64,000 nucleotides of DNA from Stieleria maiorica (GTDB lineage: Bacteria; Planctomycetota; Planctomycetia; Pirellulales; Pirellulaceae): NCBI RefSeq assembly GCF_008035925.1, contig NZ_CP036264.1, positions 1,709,409-1,773,408 of the forward strand, written 5' to 3'. The notes under the pieces are model-generated. The model had not been told where the DNA came from. It saw only the letters and a list, made by a program, of their open reading frames with translations, and did not search any database. Made by a program: the position numbers and the translations under genes. Below, piece after piece: positions 35,741 through 43,751 of this stretch. Each line of letters begins with the position of its first letter. Position 1 is the first letter of the stretch.

Positions 35741-36013
35741 ATGTCTGAACGCTCGCTATTCAACGTGCTTTGCAAGTTGCTGGGGATGTGGATGGTTTTT
35801 CAAGGTATCACCTCGTTGGTCTGGGGATTTCTCGCAAGTCGATACTCAGATCAAATTCCGTTTGATCCTCCTGAGTTCGCGAGTTGGTTTTCCGGTGCAG
35901 TGATGACGGTGTTTGGGGTCATTCTTTGTACGCGGTCCTCTAAGCTGACGCGATTTCTTTTTGGGCTTGATGCATCACTCGATTCCGATGCAACGAGCAA
36001 AACGGAAACTTGA
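35741..36013 (+). CDS. Cassette 3: small two-helix membrane protein
   Basis: The ATG at 35741 has GGAG six bases upstream. The 90-residue product (MSERSLFNVLCKLLGMWMVF) has two helices, the second FASWFSGAVMTVFGVILCT, and a charged tail. No family is recognised. The 110 bases between attC 2 and this start hold nothing obvious. Confidence 0.65.
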   Translation: MSERSLFNVLCKLLGMWMVFQGITSLVWGFLASRYSDQIPFDPPEFASWFSGAVMTVFGVILCTRSSKLTRFLFGLDASLDSDATSKTET

Positions 36014-36070
36014 TACTCCCCATTCGCATTGATACATTTGACTGTCGGGTTTTCACCGATGCAAAATGCG

Positions 36071-36161
36071 GACGAACAAAGTGGTGCACCGCAGTCGGCG
36101 AGTTGGGTTTGGATTCGAGTTCACGTCACCCGCGCCGACGTGGTGACCACAATCGTTTGTC
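36071..36161 (+). other. attC: attC site 3
   Basis: R'' GACGAAC, R' GTTTGTC, 91 bp. GTGGTGCACC pairs with GGTGACCAC with one unpaired G. Confidence 0.88.
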
Positions 36162-36180
36162 GGAATGAGAGACACATACT

Positions 36181-36900
36181 TTGTGGTCAAGGATTATCCG
36201 CTCTTTGAATCCGCGCAAGAAGAAAGAATTCCTGACTGCCGAAATGTGCGCTGAGATCGATCGGCTTGGCCTTGATCGTAACGGGTTCCAGTGGATCGTT
36301 GATGAGGAAGGGCTGGAATTTGGGCAGTTCGCCTTATCACAGCAAACAAAAGAATCGCAACTGTTCGACAAGTGGTATCCGAGATTGACCGATTTCGTAG
36401 CTTTAAAACGGCGGCAGACGCCTTTTCCCGACCCGGCCGCAATTGACGTATTCGACGCTGCAACAAGACGCATTCTTGAACCAAAGATACGCGATGCTGA
36501 ACGCGTTCCATGCCGTGGCGATTTCACCGCCGCTTTTTTTACTGCACCGATTCACATGCTTTCGTACGTAGCTGCCGAATGGCCTTCCACTTACCGGAAC
36601 CCGGTATTCCTTACTCCCGTCGAATTGACCGAGTGGCGAAGCTTTTACGACGCCGAAGAAACAGATCAAGATTCTTGGTGGTACGTCTTTCAGGATTGGG
36701 ACGCTCAGTTGAATCCGCCGTCCGATTCATTCTGGCTGCAAGACATGGCCGTGCAGCATGATGCTGATGTTACTCCCGCTTTAATCGTGTGGGGTTTGTA
36801 TTGGGGCTCACTTGCCGGTGGCCACCGCGCGGAACTCTGGGGAATTGATCAAGCTGGAAATGAGTCGTTTTTGCAAAACGTTGGCGATGTGACATACTGA
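36181..36900 (+). CDS. Cassette 4: hypothetical protein
   Basis: The frame from TTG 36181 gives 239 residues; ATG 36244 (MCAEIDRLGLDRNGFQWIVD) is another possible start. A short overlapping frame begins at ATG 36165 (MRDTYFVVKDYPLF) and ends after about 29 codons. It may be the true N-terminus separated by a frameshift, which would make this a damaged gene. The protein is acidic with many aromatic residues (DQDSWWYVFQDWDAQ, LIVWGLYWGSLAGG) and has no signal peptide. No family is recognised. Confidence 0.6.
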   Translation: MWSRIIRSLNPRKKKEFLTAEMCAEIDRLGLDRNGFQWIVDEEGLEFGQFALSQQTKESQLFDKWYPRLTDFVALKRRQTPFPDPAAIDVFDAATRRILEPKIRDAERVPCRGDFTAAFFTAPIHMLSYVAAEWPSTYRNPVFLTPVELTEWRSFYDAEETDQDSWWYVFQDWDAQLNPPSDSFWLQDMAVQHDADVTPALIVWGLYWGSLAGGHRAELWGIDQAGNESFLQNVGDVTY

Positions 36901-36917
36901 ATGCGACACGCGAATCC

Positions 36918-37008
36918 GACGAACAAAGCCGTGAACCGGAGCGGCGAAGTCGGGCGGTTTTGAAATGGAAAATCTTTCGTCGCCGCCCGGTTACGGCAGG
37001 CGTTCGCC
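36918..37008 (+). other. attC: attC site 4
   Basis: R'' GACGAAC, R' GTTCGCC, 91 bp. The inner sequence is nearly identical to attC 1 (GCCGTGAACCGGAGCGGCGA). Confidence 0.9.
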
Positions 37009-37024
37009 GACAGAAACAAACACA

Positions 37025-37354
37025 GTGGTGAATCCATACCATCCCCCGTCGCAATCGACATCAAATCGTCGGAAGTCGACACCGCTCTTTGTTGCGGCTT
37101 CATTGACCGCCTTGACCGGGCTGATCATTGCGGGGCCCGGCGTGGCGTACTCGATCAGCGACATGAATCGTCGCATGGCGTCTGGCCGTCGCTACGCAAC
37201 CTACGATCCTGAACTCTATCTTTTTGGCATTTCCATCACACCAACTACTGCACAGATTCTGGCCTTTGGCGTTGCCCCGTTGATGGTTGCATTGTCGGCG
37301 TTCCTTGTTTTTCGTGGTGCTAGGAATCGACGAATCAATACCGATACGGACTGA
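37025..37354 (+). CDS. Cassette 5: membrane protein with NPYxPP-type N-terminus
   Basis: The native start is probably GTG 37025 or 37028 (VNPYHPPSQSTSNRRK), 17 to 20 bases after the R' box of attC 4; the frame extends into the attC but only as shadow. Two helices follow (FVAASLTALTGLIIAGPGVA and ILAFGVAPLMVALSAFLVF), and the tail is basic. The NPYxPP opening recurs in two other cassettes of this array. Confidence 0.65.
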   Translation: MVNPYHPPSQSTSNRRKSTPLFVAASLTALTGLIIAGPGVAYSISDMNRRMASGRRYATYDPELYLFGISITPTTAQILAFGVAPLMVALSAFLVFRGARNRRINTDTD

Positions 37355-37439
37355 CGTTGCCCGGTTCGTTGTCACCCACCGTCTGTCCACTTAGGCTTGG
37401 GCGAGGAGGCGTGCAAGCCGTTGCTGCCGCCTGCGTCGC

Positions 37440-37529
37440 GGCGAACCATGGGTTGCAACGGAAGCCGCGGTTTGATGTTTTTGAAGTGGTGAGTCGTTCG
37501 CGCGGCCCCGCTGAACCCTAACGTTCTGC
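37440..37529 (+). other. attC: attC site 5
   Basis: R'' GGCGAAC, R' GTTCTGC, 90 bp. The stem is GCCGCGG with GCGCGGC; weaker pairing than most. Confidence 0.8.
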
Positions 37530-37530
37530 T

Positions 37531-38093
37531 ATGAACGAGATGCAAGACTTCGAATCCTGGGAAGATCACTGCCATTTTCACGACCGGCGTGATTACGCCG
37601 GCTTGGTGGCATACTGCAAGGACGAAGTGAAGCGTGCACCGAACGATCTTTATGCCGCCGAGCGTCTTCTGCAGGCTTTGTTCTTAACGGCGACTTCACC
37701 GACGCGATCAAGTTTGGGGCGACATTGGAACGTCGTCACCCCGGCGTGGGAATGTTCTCGCACCACATTCTTGACGCATTGTTTGCACTCGGAAAAACTG
37801 AAGCTGATTTTGATTGGACCGAACCGCCAAGCATCGTACGACTCGGCCCTGGCGTCTCGGATGATTGCTACGCATTTCTCCGAACAAAACGCAAACCTCG
37901 ATCACTATTCGATCTCCAGGCGGAACTTTGGCTGGACGACTACGTAGCATTCACGGATGAGCAGTTGTTACACTATCTACACCGGGATGAGCGATTCGTC
38001 GTGAACGGTGACTCGCCTACGAACGCCCAGATCTCCGCCGCTCGCAAACTCAAGAAAGCAGAACAAGCGAATGCACGCGAGCGACGGAGTTGA
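37531..38093 (+). pseudogene. Cassette 6: hypothetical gene split by a single-base frameshift
   Basis: The frame from ATG 37531 (MNEMQDFESWEDHCHFHDRR) is protein-like up to AAERLLQALF near 37683. It then becomes nonsense, while the -1 frame continues as LNGDFTDAIKFGATLERRHP and on to KKAEQANARERRS, ending at 38093. Restoring one C at TTGTTC-TTAAC joins them into a protein of about 187 residues. The N-terminal half looks helical and repeat-like; the family is unknown. It is either a real mutation or a sequencing error. The last residues are read from attC 6. Confidence 0.7.
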
Positions 38094-38147
38094 GTTTGTC
38101 CTGTGTTCACGTCCTTCGCCGTCGCCGCGTGATTCGTTTCGTTATGC
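38058..38147 (+). other. attC: attC site 6
   Basis: R'' GCAGAAC, R' GTTATGC, 90 bp. CGAATGCACGCG pairs with CGCGTGATTCG with one unpaired G. Confidence 0.9.
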
Positions 38148-38788
38148 CACAAAACACCATGGACCGCGAAGCTGTTGACCGCGCGCTCGGAAGAGACGGG
38201 GAGTCCCGTCAACCACTCGTCACCGGTTTATCGGCGACGGAACGCGATTCCGTGCTGGAGCAGGCTCTATGGTTTCCAGACCGCCCGTTGCCCACAGGCG
38301 AACTGGCTGATTGGGCGGTTGCTCTCATCGAACTCGGAAAGGACGCCGCCGTAATGGCCTCGATGGCTGCGGTTGAAACAGCCGTGCGTTTGACTCCTCC
38401 AAAAAGCCCTGATCTTCCATTCGTAAACAACGTCCTTGCTGAACTGCATGTGTGGGACAACAGCAAAAAGGGCACAGAAGATTTACGAGAACTTGGCGAT
38501 CTATGGTGGAAGCTAACACGCAATCCACCGCAATCCGCCGATACACCTCTCGGAGACGCCGCCGTTATGGCATGGATCGTTGCAGGGTACGATCCCGAAG
38601 GTTGGGGCAACCCACCAGAGGATGCAGTAAAGCTACACGACTGGCTGGACGACGCCGCTAATAATGTGACAGCTGTCGTGGACGTCTTCAGTTGCGTACA
38701 ACAAGCTGTCGGTCCCGAAAATGAACATTCCATTGTTCAGAACGTCAGAGCGGCTCTCCGCAAATGGCGCGAAACAACGGTGGCATAA
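38144..38788 (+). CDS. Cassette 7: hypothetical soluble protein
   Basis: The ATG at 38144 is formed by the R' box itself (GTTATGC); a second ATG lies at 38159. The roughly 214-residue protein (MPQNTMDREAVDRALGRDGE) is acidic and helical with no membrane segment or signal. Segments such as ELADWAVALIELGKDAAVMA look like helical repeats. No family is recognised. Confidence 0.65.
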   Translation: MPQNTMDREAVDRALGRDGESRQPLVTGLSATERDSVLEQALWFPDRPLPTGELADWAVALIELGKDAAVMASMAAVETAVRLTPPKSPDLPFVNNVLAELHVWDNSKKGTEDLRELGDLWWKLTRNPPQSADTPLGDAAVMAWIVAGYDPEGWGNPPEDAVKLHDWLDDAANNVTAVVDVFSCVQQAVGPENEHSIVQNVRAALRKWRETTVA

Positions 38789-38872
38789 CCATGCGGTGAA
38801 CGGGAGCCGTCGATAACGTTGGTTTTGAAAACATAGTTTTTGGCGGCGGCCCCGTTACCGCCGTCGTTCGTC
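38783..38872 (+). other. attC: attC site 7
   Basis: R'' GCATAAC, R' GTTCGTC, 90 bp. GCGGTGAACGGG pairs with CCCGTTACCGC with one unpaired G. Confidence 0.9.
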
Positions 38873-38887
38873 CAACAAAATCAACTG

Positions 38888-39238
38888 ATGGCGACACTTC
38901 AGCCACTGCCAAGCCAACTTGCGATTTGCGAAAAGAATGAGACGCATCCGCAGCTCCTAATGCGTCACGATCGACTGGGAATCGCGCTCCACACACTGGG
39001 ACTGACACCAATCAATGGACTGCGCGTTCCTGCGTTGAGCGGAACATCGGGCTGGTACATTTACGGCGGTGATGATCCATCCGATGATCCCACATTCTAC
39101 CAACCGCTCTGTGTCACTCACCTCGGCAAACACTGCGAGATTGCAATTCCATACATGTGCCTTCCCGCCGGATGGCGATTTCAAATTGATGCAGATGGAC
39201 ACGAAGACGTTTGGTACGATGACTCATTGCGTGGCTAG
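38888..39238 (+). CDS. Cassette 8: Imm33-like protein (possible immunity protein)
   Basis: From ATG 38888 the 116-residue protein ends in a block typical of a small conserved family: TSGWYIYGGDDPSDDPTFYQ, PLCVTHLGKHC, LPAGWRFQIDADGHEDVWYD. From memory this pattern matches proteins annotated as Imm33-type immunity proteins, but I could not verify the family. No toxin gene accompanies it. It is cytosolic, with no signal. Confidence 0.6.
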   Translation: MATLQPLPSQLAICEKNETHPQLLMRHDRLGIALHTLGLTPINGLRVPALSGTSGWYIYGGDDPSDDPTFYQPLCVTHLGKHCEIAIPYMCLPAGWRFQIDADGHEDVWYDDSLRG

Positions 39239-39281
39239 TCCTTGCGTCCGATGTTGCCTCAGCTGGCCACACGAAGACGTG

Positions 39282-39372
39282 GACGAACCATGCGATGCAC
39301 ACGAAGCGGCGGTGGTGCGGTTGCTCAAGTGGAGAGTTGTCTCCCGCCGCTCGGTGATCGCCGCCGTTATCG
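39282..39372 (+). other. attC: attC site 8
   Basis: R'' GACGAAC, R' GTTATCG, 91 bp. Central arms GAAGCGGCGG and CCGCCGCTC. Confidence 0.85.
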
Positions 39373-39398
39373 CAAGCAACTGGGGCTAATCCTGCAAG

Positions 39399-39854
39399 AT
39401 GATACGTACTGTAGCATTGTTGTTGCTGATCCATTCGGCGTTTGGGTGCTTTGCCGGATGCTCACAGCAACCAGCAATGGACGAATTGAATGAGGATGGT
39501 GAGCCACTCCGATTTCTTAATGGCCATAAGAACATGCAGGAACTTATCGGCGGACATGCCGTAGACCAGCCAAGGCTAGAGACTAGAAACATCACAGTTC
39601 AGGGCCGTGAATTGGTAATCAGGATTTCTGCTGTACCCGAATCGGGTTCCGAGTATACAACTGGCGAGATGTTTGTTTTGTTCCGTAGTTTGCACCGATT
39701 TGTGTCCGCCGCGCTTGATCAAGCGTTGCACCCACTAACAAATGATGACGTCCGGGCACTCTATATGGAGGCAGCGACACAAATCGATGGGGAACGTTTT
39801 CTCAATAATCGGTCAGTCGAGTTCTCAATCGAAGTAGATGAAGATTCCGAGTGA
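39399..39854 (+). CDS. Cassette 9: putative lipoprotein
   Basis: The ATG at 39399 gives MIRTVALLLLIHSAFGCFAG followed by C, a lipoprotein signal with lipobox FAGC at about residue 21. The mature 130 residues are acidic and soluble, ending FSIEVDEDSE. No family is recognised. The product would be anchored to the outer face of a membrane. Confidence 0.7.
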   Translation: MIRTVALLLLIHSAFGCFAGCSQQPAMDELNEDGEPLRFLNGHKNMQELIGGHAVDQPRLETRNITVQGRELVIRISAVPESGSEYTTGEMFVLFRSLHRFVSAALDQALHPLTNDDVRALYMEAATQIDGERFLNNRSVEFSIEVDEDSE

Positions 39855-39877
39855 GTTGCAAACAGATGCCAGAACTG

Positions 39878-39967
39878 CGATTACCATGCCGTCCACCGAA
39901 GGACGGGAGTCAACGGTTTTGAAGTGGTTGGTCATTCGCCCGTCCTCGGTGACGGCAACCGTTCCTC
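39878..39967 (+). other. attC: attC site 9
   Basis: R'' is degenerate (CGATTAC), R' GTTCCTC, 90 bp. GCCGTCCACCGA pairs imperfectly with TCGGTGACGGC. CCAGAAC 9 bases upstream is an alternative R''. Confidence 0.8.
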
Positions 39968-40385
39968 GTAAAGAACGAGACGACTCAAGACGTCGATTTG
40001 CGTTGACAGATTTACTGGTCAGATTGTTTGAACGTCTCGCTCGTTCGGTGGACGCATGCATCTTTGAGCTGCGGCATCGGGATGTTTCGCTCGATTGATC
40101 GATGCCGCATGACGTTCCATCGCGCTTTGAGTCGCAACGTCGCCTGATGCGAATTGGCAGCGGTCGTACCCGCCGCAACGGACCTGGCGTGTGGTCGACC
40201 GCAGGGCCGCTTCAACATCGCTGTGCCGACGGTGGCTCAGCGCTGCGTTCCGTGTCCATTGGCCCTTCGTGATGAAACGATTCGATGCCGCCCAATAGTT
40301 TGCCTGGGCTGATCCGTCACGCTATCCTGAGTCCGCCAGCCCGCGTCACACGACGTGCCCGAGCAATACGAAGACAGTCAGAATC
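39968..40385. other. Cassette 10: no credible gene; twin of cassette 15
   Basis: No reading frame of convincing composition is seen. The first about 150 bases (GTCGATTTGCGTTGACAGAT, CGATTGATCGATGCCGCA) align with the cassette at 42677-43117, which has the same flanking site types (R' GTTCCTC before, R'' GAGGAAC after). It may carry an untranslated RNA or a promoter, or be a decayed gene. Confidence 0.55.
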
Positions 40386-40475
40386 GAGGAACAATGCCGT
40401 GCACCTGAGCACTCGATCGAGCCTGTTTTGAGATCAAGTTTTTCCACTCGTGCCAGGTGACGGCGGGCGTTCGCC
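40386..40475 (+). other. attC: attC site 10
   Basis: R'' GAGGAAC, R' GTTCGCC, 90 bp. GCCGTGCACCTGAGCACTCG pairs with CCACTCGTGCCAGGTGACGG-type sequence. Confidence 0.9.
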
Positions 40476-40505
40476 GACCAAGCGTATCGATAATCCGCCC
40501 CCGAA

Positions 40506-40949
40506 ATGAGCACGTTTACGGACAATGCCGTTCTCGAAATGTTCCGCGACCTACCTGGACATCGCGGGTATGCAGATGGGGAATTTGACGCCATCGAATC
40601 AAGACTCGGCGTCAAGTTCCCTGGCTACTATCGCAGGTTGATGTCGTTCGATTCTGATCGCCTCATCAACACTGGCATGATTCTGCCCCTCAGCCAGATC
40701 CGCGATAACACAATCGCTGAGATTGATCCGCTTGATGGCGAGCCACCAATTGCTGTAACGCCTCGCATCGTTTTTGCGGTTGACGACATTCGTGCGGTCT
40801 TTGCGATGGATTGTCTGGGATCCGACGACTCACCCGTCTACGAGTTCGATCGCTACAATGCCGACGAGGACTCACAACCGATCAAGATCCACGATACTCT
40901 TGCCCCGTTCTTTGCTGATATACTCCGTGTGTATCTCGGACTTCAATAG
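40506..40949 (+). CDS. Cassette 11: SMI1/KNR4 (SUKH) family protein, likely immunity-type
   Basis: The 147-residue protein shows the SUKH pattern: an N-terminal helix, FDAIESRLGVKFPGYYRRLM (acidic helix, then LPxxYxxFL-like), strand segments ending PVYEFDRYNADEDSQ, and a C-terminal helix with FFADILRVYL. SUKH proteins are widespread immunity proteins of polymorphic toxin systems, though many are orphans. No toxin gene lies next to it. Confidence 0.8.
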   Translation: MSTFTDNAVLEMFRDLPGHRGYADGEFDAIESRLGVKFPGYYRRLMSFDSDRLINTGMILPLSQIRDNTIAEIDPLDGEPPIAVTPRIVFAVDDIRAVFAMDCLGSDDSPVYEFDRYNADEDSQPIKIHDTLAPFFADILRVYLGLQ

Positions 40950-40955
40950 GATGGC

Positions 40956-41047
40956 GGCGAACCATGGGATGCAACGGAGCGGTGGTGGTGCGGTTTCTCA
41001 TGAGATCAATGTCAACTCCCGCCGCCCGCTGATCCCGGTCGTTCTGC
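40956..41047 (+). other. attC: attC site 11
   Basis: R'' GGCGAAC, R' GTTCTGC, 92 bp. Arms GGATGCAACGGAGCGG and CCGCCCGCTGATCCC. Confidence 0.8.
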
Positions 41048-41089
41048 AATACAAGTCCATCGCCCACTCGTAAGTCATCCGTAGGCTGA

Positions 41090-41386
41090 ATGAGAAAACA
41101 CGAACTAACTGCAAACGTGCTACTGCACTTTCCGATCATCGTGATGCTCGGGATGTTTCTGGTCGCCAGCTATCCTCTGAACCTTGTGGTGATGTTCATT
41201 TTCTACCTGGCCGGCGTTGTCGATTTGACATATTCAAAGCTGCCTCTGTATCGCCAACGGATTTGGAATTCATTTGGTCCCGAGACGATCTCGATGAGAC
41301 GGCGAGAAGCATACTATCGGGGCTACAAACGAATCGCATTCGGAGGTGCGTTGAACTTGCTGATGCTGGTACACTACTCAATGTGA
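41090..41386 (+). CDS. Cassette 12: small membrane protein
   Basis: The ATG at 41090 opens a 98-residue protein (MRKHELTANVLLHFPIIVML). It has two closely spaced N-terminal helices (FPIIVMLGMFLVASYPLNLV and VVMFIFYLAGVVDL), a basic loop (MRRREAYYRGYKRIA) and a possible C-terminal helix. No family is recognised. Confidence 0.65.
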   Translation: MRKHELTANVLLHFPIIVMLGMFLVASYPLNLVVMFIFYLAGVVDLTYSKLPLYRQRIWNSFGPETISMRRREAYYRGYKRIAFGGALNLLMLVHYSM

Positions 41387-41420
41387 GCGTCCAGTCTGTC
41401 GGTGGGCGACACGAAGAAAT

Positions 41421-41510
41421 GCAGAACCATGGCATGAACCGAAGACGCGGAGTCGAGAGCTTTGAAGTGGACAGTCGTTCGCCGCGTCTCGGTTATGCCC
41501 GCCGTTCGCC
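41421..41510 (+). other. attC: attC site 12
   Basis: R'' GCAGAAC, R' GTTCGCC, 90 bp. GGCATGAACCGAAGACGCGG pairs with CCGCGTCTCGGTTATGCC with one unpaired G. Confidence 0.9.
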
Positions 41511-41523
41511 GATTGATGAAACT

Positions 41524-41988
41524 GTGAATCCATATGCTGCATCAACATCGTGTGCGAACGACACTCCAGTAGTTGACCCGAAGAATCCAGCCAAACCTCT
41601 GTTGATCCTGGTTGGAGCTCTTTATGCTGCAACAGGGCCGTTGACGATTCTCTCTGGTTTGCAGGCCGGGCTCCATTTGATCGCAGCAGGATTTGCAATG
41701 CTCATTCTCGGCTGCGCCACCATCTGGCTGGGAATGCGTGACTTTACCCCGGCTTTCCGCAACTTGACAATTGGATGGGGGTGTTGCCTCGCTGCATTTT
41801 TCGCTTGGGCTTCATTCTCGGCCTACGACCCAAGCGATCTTGGCGGATCAATATTCTTTGGTGTCGTGTTGATCGCAGTGACGCCTATACCGATACTGGC
41901 GTTTCGGCAATCCGCACGCCATCACGTCAATTCGGCCGAAGCAGGGCGAGACGGCGAACCAGCGGATGCACGTGAGCCGCCGAGTTGA
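41524..41988 (+). CDS. Cassette 13: polytopic membrane protein with NPYxx N-terminus
   Basis: GTG 41524 (VNPYAASTSCANDTPV) is the likely start, 14 bases after R' of attC 12; the frame upstream lies in the previous cassette and attC. The roughly 154-residue protein has four helices (LLILVGALYAATGPLTIL; LHLIAAGFAMLILGCATIWL; GWGCCLAAFFAWASF; FFGVVLIAVTPIPILAF). Its last residues (DGEPADAREPPS) come from attC 13. It shares the NPY opening with cassettes 5 and 16. Confidence 0.65.
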   Translation: MNPYAASTSCANDTPVVDPKNPAKPLLILVGALYAATGPLTILSGLQAGLHLIAAGFAMLILGCATIWLGMRDFTPAFRNLTIGWGCCLAAFFAWASFSAYDPSDLGGSIFFGVVLIAVTPIPILAFRQSARHHVNSAEAGRDGEPADAREPPS

Positions 41989-42042
41989 ATTTATTGAAAT
42001 GGTCAGTCGTTCGCGGCGGCCACGTGATCCGAATCGTTATTT
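41953..42042 (+). other. attC: attC site 13
   Basis: R'' GGCGAAC, R' GTTATTT (degenerate at the last two bases), 90 bp. GCGGATGCACGTG pairs with CACGTGATCCG with one unpaired G. Confidence 0.85.
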
Positions 42043-42057
42043 GCATCAAGCAACTCG

Positions 42058-42591
42058 ATGTCGACCGAAGAATTACTCGCGAAGTCTGCGATCCGACTCC
42101 GAGAGCTTGGGCTGTACGCAGCACTTCATTCAAACTGTTTAACGGTTGCGCATTACTTCCGCAAACCTAACGCCATCCCGAAGCTCACTGGGCCAACGTC
42201 CGATTTCGACCAACCCTACTGGAAGGTGACTTACCACGGCCGCTTAGTTGGTGTTTACGGTTTTCCACTAGATGAGGCATGTGGTACGGACGAGCATTCA
42301 GGTGCGACTGGTGAACCCAATCGGCCGTTCGCCAAAGATCACTGCGAAGATGGCTACATTTTCCTCGGGGACGAGAATCGAATTCGACTCAATGTCGGTC
42401 GATGGATACTTCACGACGCACCCAAATGGCGATTCGAGAATACAATACAGAACATCGTCGGCGGCGTAGATCCGGACGGTGTGATCCGTGTGACGGATGA
42501 CTTGTCCAAAGCAATCGACTGGCTATTCACGTACAATGAGATCACGGTCGATCGAATCCAGTGCGCCACCGATGACCGCAGCAGCAAATAA
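42058..42591 (+). CDS. Cassette 14: hypothetical soluble protein
   Basis: ATG 42058 gives a 177-residue protein (MSTEELLAKSAIRLRELGLY) without signal or membrane segment. It has scattered His, Asp and Cys (KDHCEDGYIFLGDEN, WILHDAPKWRF) but no motif I can name. The last codons run into attC 14. Confidence 0.65.
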   Translation: MSTEELLAKSAIRLRELGLYAALHSNCLTVAHYFRKPNAIPKLTGPTSDFDQPYWKVTYHGRLVGVYGFPLDEACGTDEHSGATGEPNRPFAKDHCEDGYIFLGDENRIRLNVGRWILHDAPKWRFENTIQNIVGGVDPDGVIRVTDDLSKAIDWLFTYNEITVDRIQCATDDRSSK

Positions 42592-42676
42592 CCATCGGAT
42601 GCACGACGAGCCGCGGAGTCGTGGTTGTTGAAGTGGTGAATCGCTCGCCGCGGCCGCGTGATCCGTACCGTTCCTC
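42586..42676 (+). other. attC: attC site 14
   Basis: R'' AAATAAC, R' GTTCCTC, 91 bp. CGGATGCACGACGAGCCGCGG pairs with CCGCGGCCGCGTGATCCG; one unpaired G. Confidence 0.88.
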
Positions 42677-43117
42677 GTAAGCAGACGGGCAGCTCCGGAC
42701 GTCGACCCGAGTTGACGGATTTACTGGGGCGATTGTTCGAGCATCGTGCTCTTTCGGCCAACGGAATCCGCGTTGATCTTTGGCCGTCGGACGGTTTCGG
42801 GCGATTGATCGATGCCGCACGTTTGGCCCGATTGCTTTGGTTCGCCACCGCCCCTTGGCTGACGTATTTGGAGACTTGTTCCGCGCCGCGACGGACCTGT
42901 CCCTGGGTTCCCTTGAAACGCACGTCAGACTTTCCGGTTACCACAACGCCCATTGGTTTCGTGTCATTCGTGTGTTTCGTGGTGAACCACCGCTGTATTG
43001 ATCCGCCAGATCCGAGCCGCTCATTTCGCAGACAAAGAATTGCTTCGTCGCTTACGCCGCGGTATCCTCTGTGCATCGGTCGCCACCAACACTGCCGCCG
43101 AGAAACGGATGAGATCC
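42677..43117. other. Cassette 15: no credible gene; twin of cassette 10
   Basis: Homologous to 39968-40385 over its first half (GAGTTGACGGATTTACTGG, GCGATTGATCGATGCCGCA). The second half contains the dispersed oligonucleotide CATTCGTGTGTTTCGTGGTG at about 42968. Minus-strand frames in both twins share a start MRHRSI(A/E)RN, but the rest diverges, so coding is doubtful. Confidence 0.55.
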
Positions 43118-43207
43118 GAGGAACAGCGCCGTGCACCTGGGCACTCGTTCGAGTCCGTTGTGAGTTCAAGTTTTCCCGCTCGTGCCAGGTGACGGCGGCC
43201 GTTATCC
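43118..43207 (+). other. attC: attC site 15
   Basis: R'' GAGGAAC, R' GTTATCC, 90 bp. Very close to attC 10 (GCCGTGCACCTGGGCACTCG). Confidence 0.9.
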
Positions 43208-43232
43208 GACCGACCATCAACGTGAGACGACC

Positions 43233-43607
43233 TTGAACGTAGATCCCTATCGTCCACCGAACGAAGAGGACTCGCCACAGATCGACCCCATCCCCGGTCC
43301 GTCTTTCCTCCCGGCCACGCCGCTGAAGACGTTCGGGCTCGCCGTCATCGTGTTCCCGGTACTCGGTGTGATCGATCTATTTGTCGACACCCTTACTGGC
43401 GTCGCCGAATCTGACGCACCAAACTCGCTGCCTGCCTTGTTCTTGATTTTTGGTTGGTTGGTCGGCGGATACCTTTGGTTTCGCGCGTTTCGGCTCTTGC
43501 ATCGTAAGAGACCGCTTCTATCGCCTACTGTCTTCGCATTTTTCACTTTGCCCGTTTGGTTCATCGTGTCCGGGATGCTCGCACTTCCGATCATCATGGT
43601 ACGCTAG
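43233..43607 (+). CDS. Cassette 16: membrane protein with DPYRPP N-terminus
   Basis: TTG 43233 (LNVDPYRPPNEEDSPQ) is the likely start, 26 bases after R'; the frame upstream to 43182 lies in attC 15. The 124-residue protein has three helices (FGLAVIVFPVLGVIDLFVDT; LPALFLIFGWLVGGYLWF; TVFAFFTLPVWFIVSGMLAL). The NPYxPP/DPYxPP opening before the first helix is shared with cassettes 5 and 13. Confidence 0.65.
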   Translation: MNVDPYRPPNEEDSPQIDPIPGPSFLPATPLKTFGLAVIVFPVLGVIDLFVDTLTGVAESDAPNSLPALFLIFGWLVGGYLWFRAFRLLHRKRPLLSPTVFAFFTLPVWFIVSGMLALPIIMVR

Positions 43608-43642
43608 CGTTACTGGCAATCCTGGCGATCGACGCAAAAAAC

Positions 43643-43734
43643 GGGTAACCATCGCGTGAACCGGAGAACGCGAGTCGAGCGATTTGGCCGTTAGAGACTT
43701 TCCCGCGCGTTCCCGGTTACGCCTACCGTTCTGC
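43643..43734 (+). other. attC: attC site 16
   Basis: R'' GGGTAAC, R' GTTCTGC, 92 bp. GCGTGAACCGGAGAACGCG pairs with CGCGTTCCCGGTTACGC with one unpaired G. Confidence 0.9.
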
Positions 43735-43751
43735 CATAAGATGATTCGACT

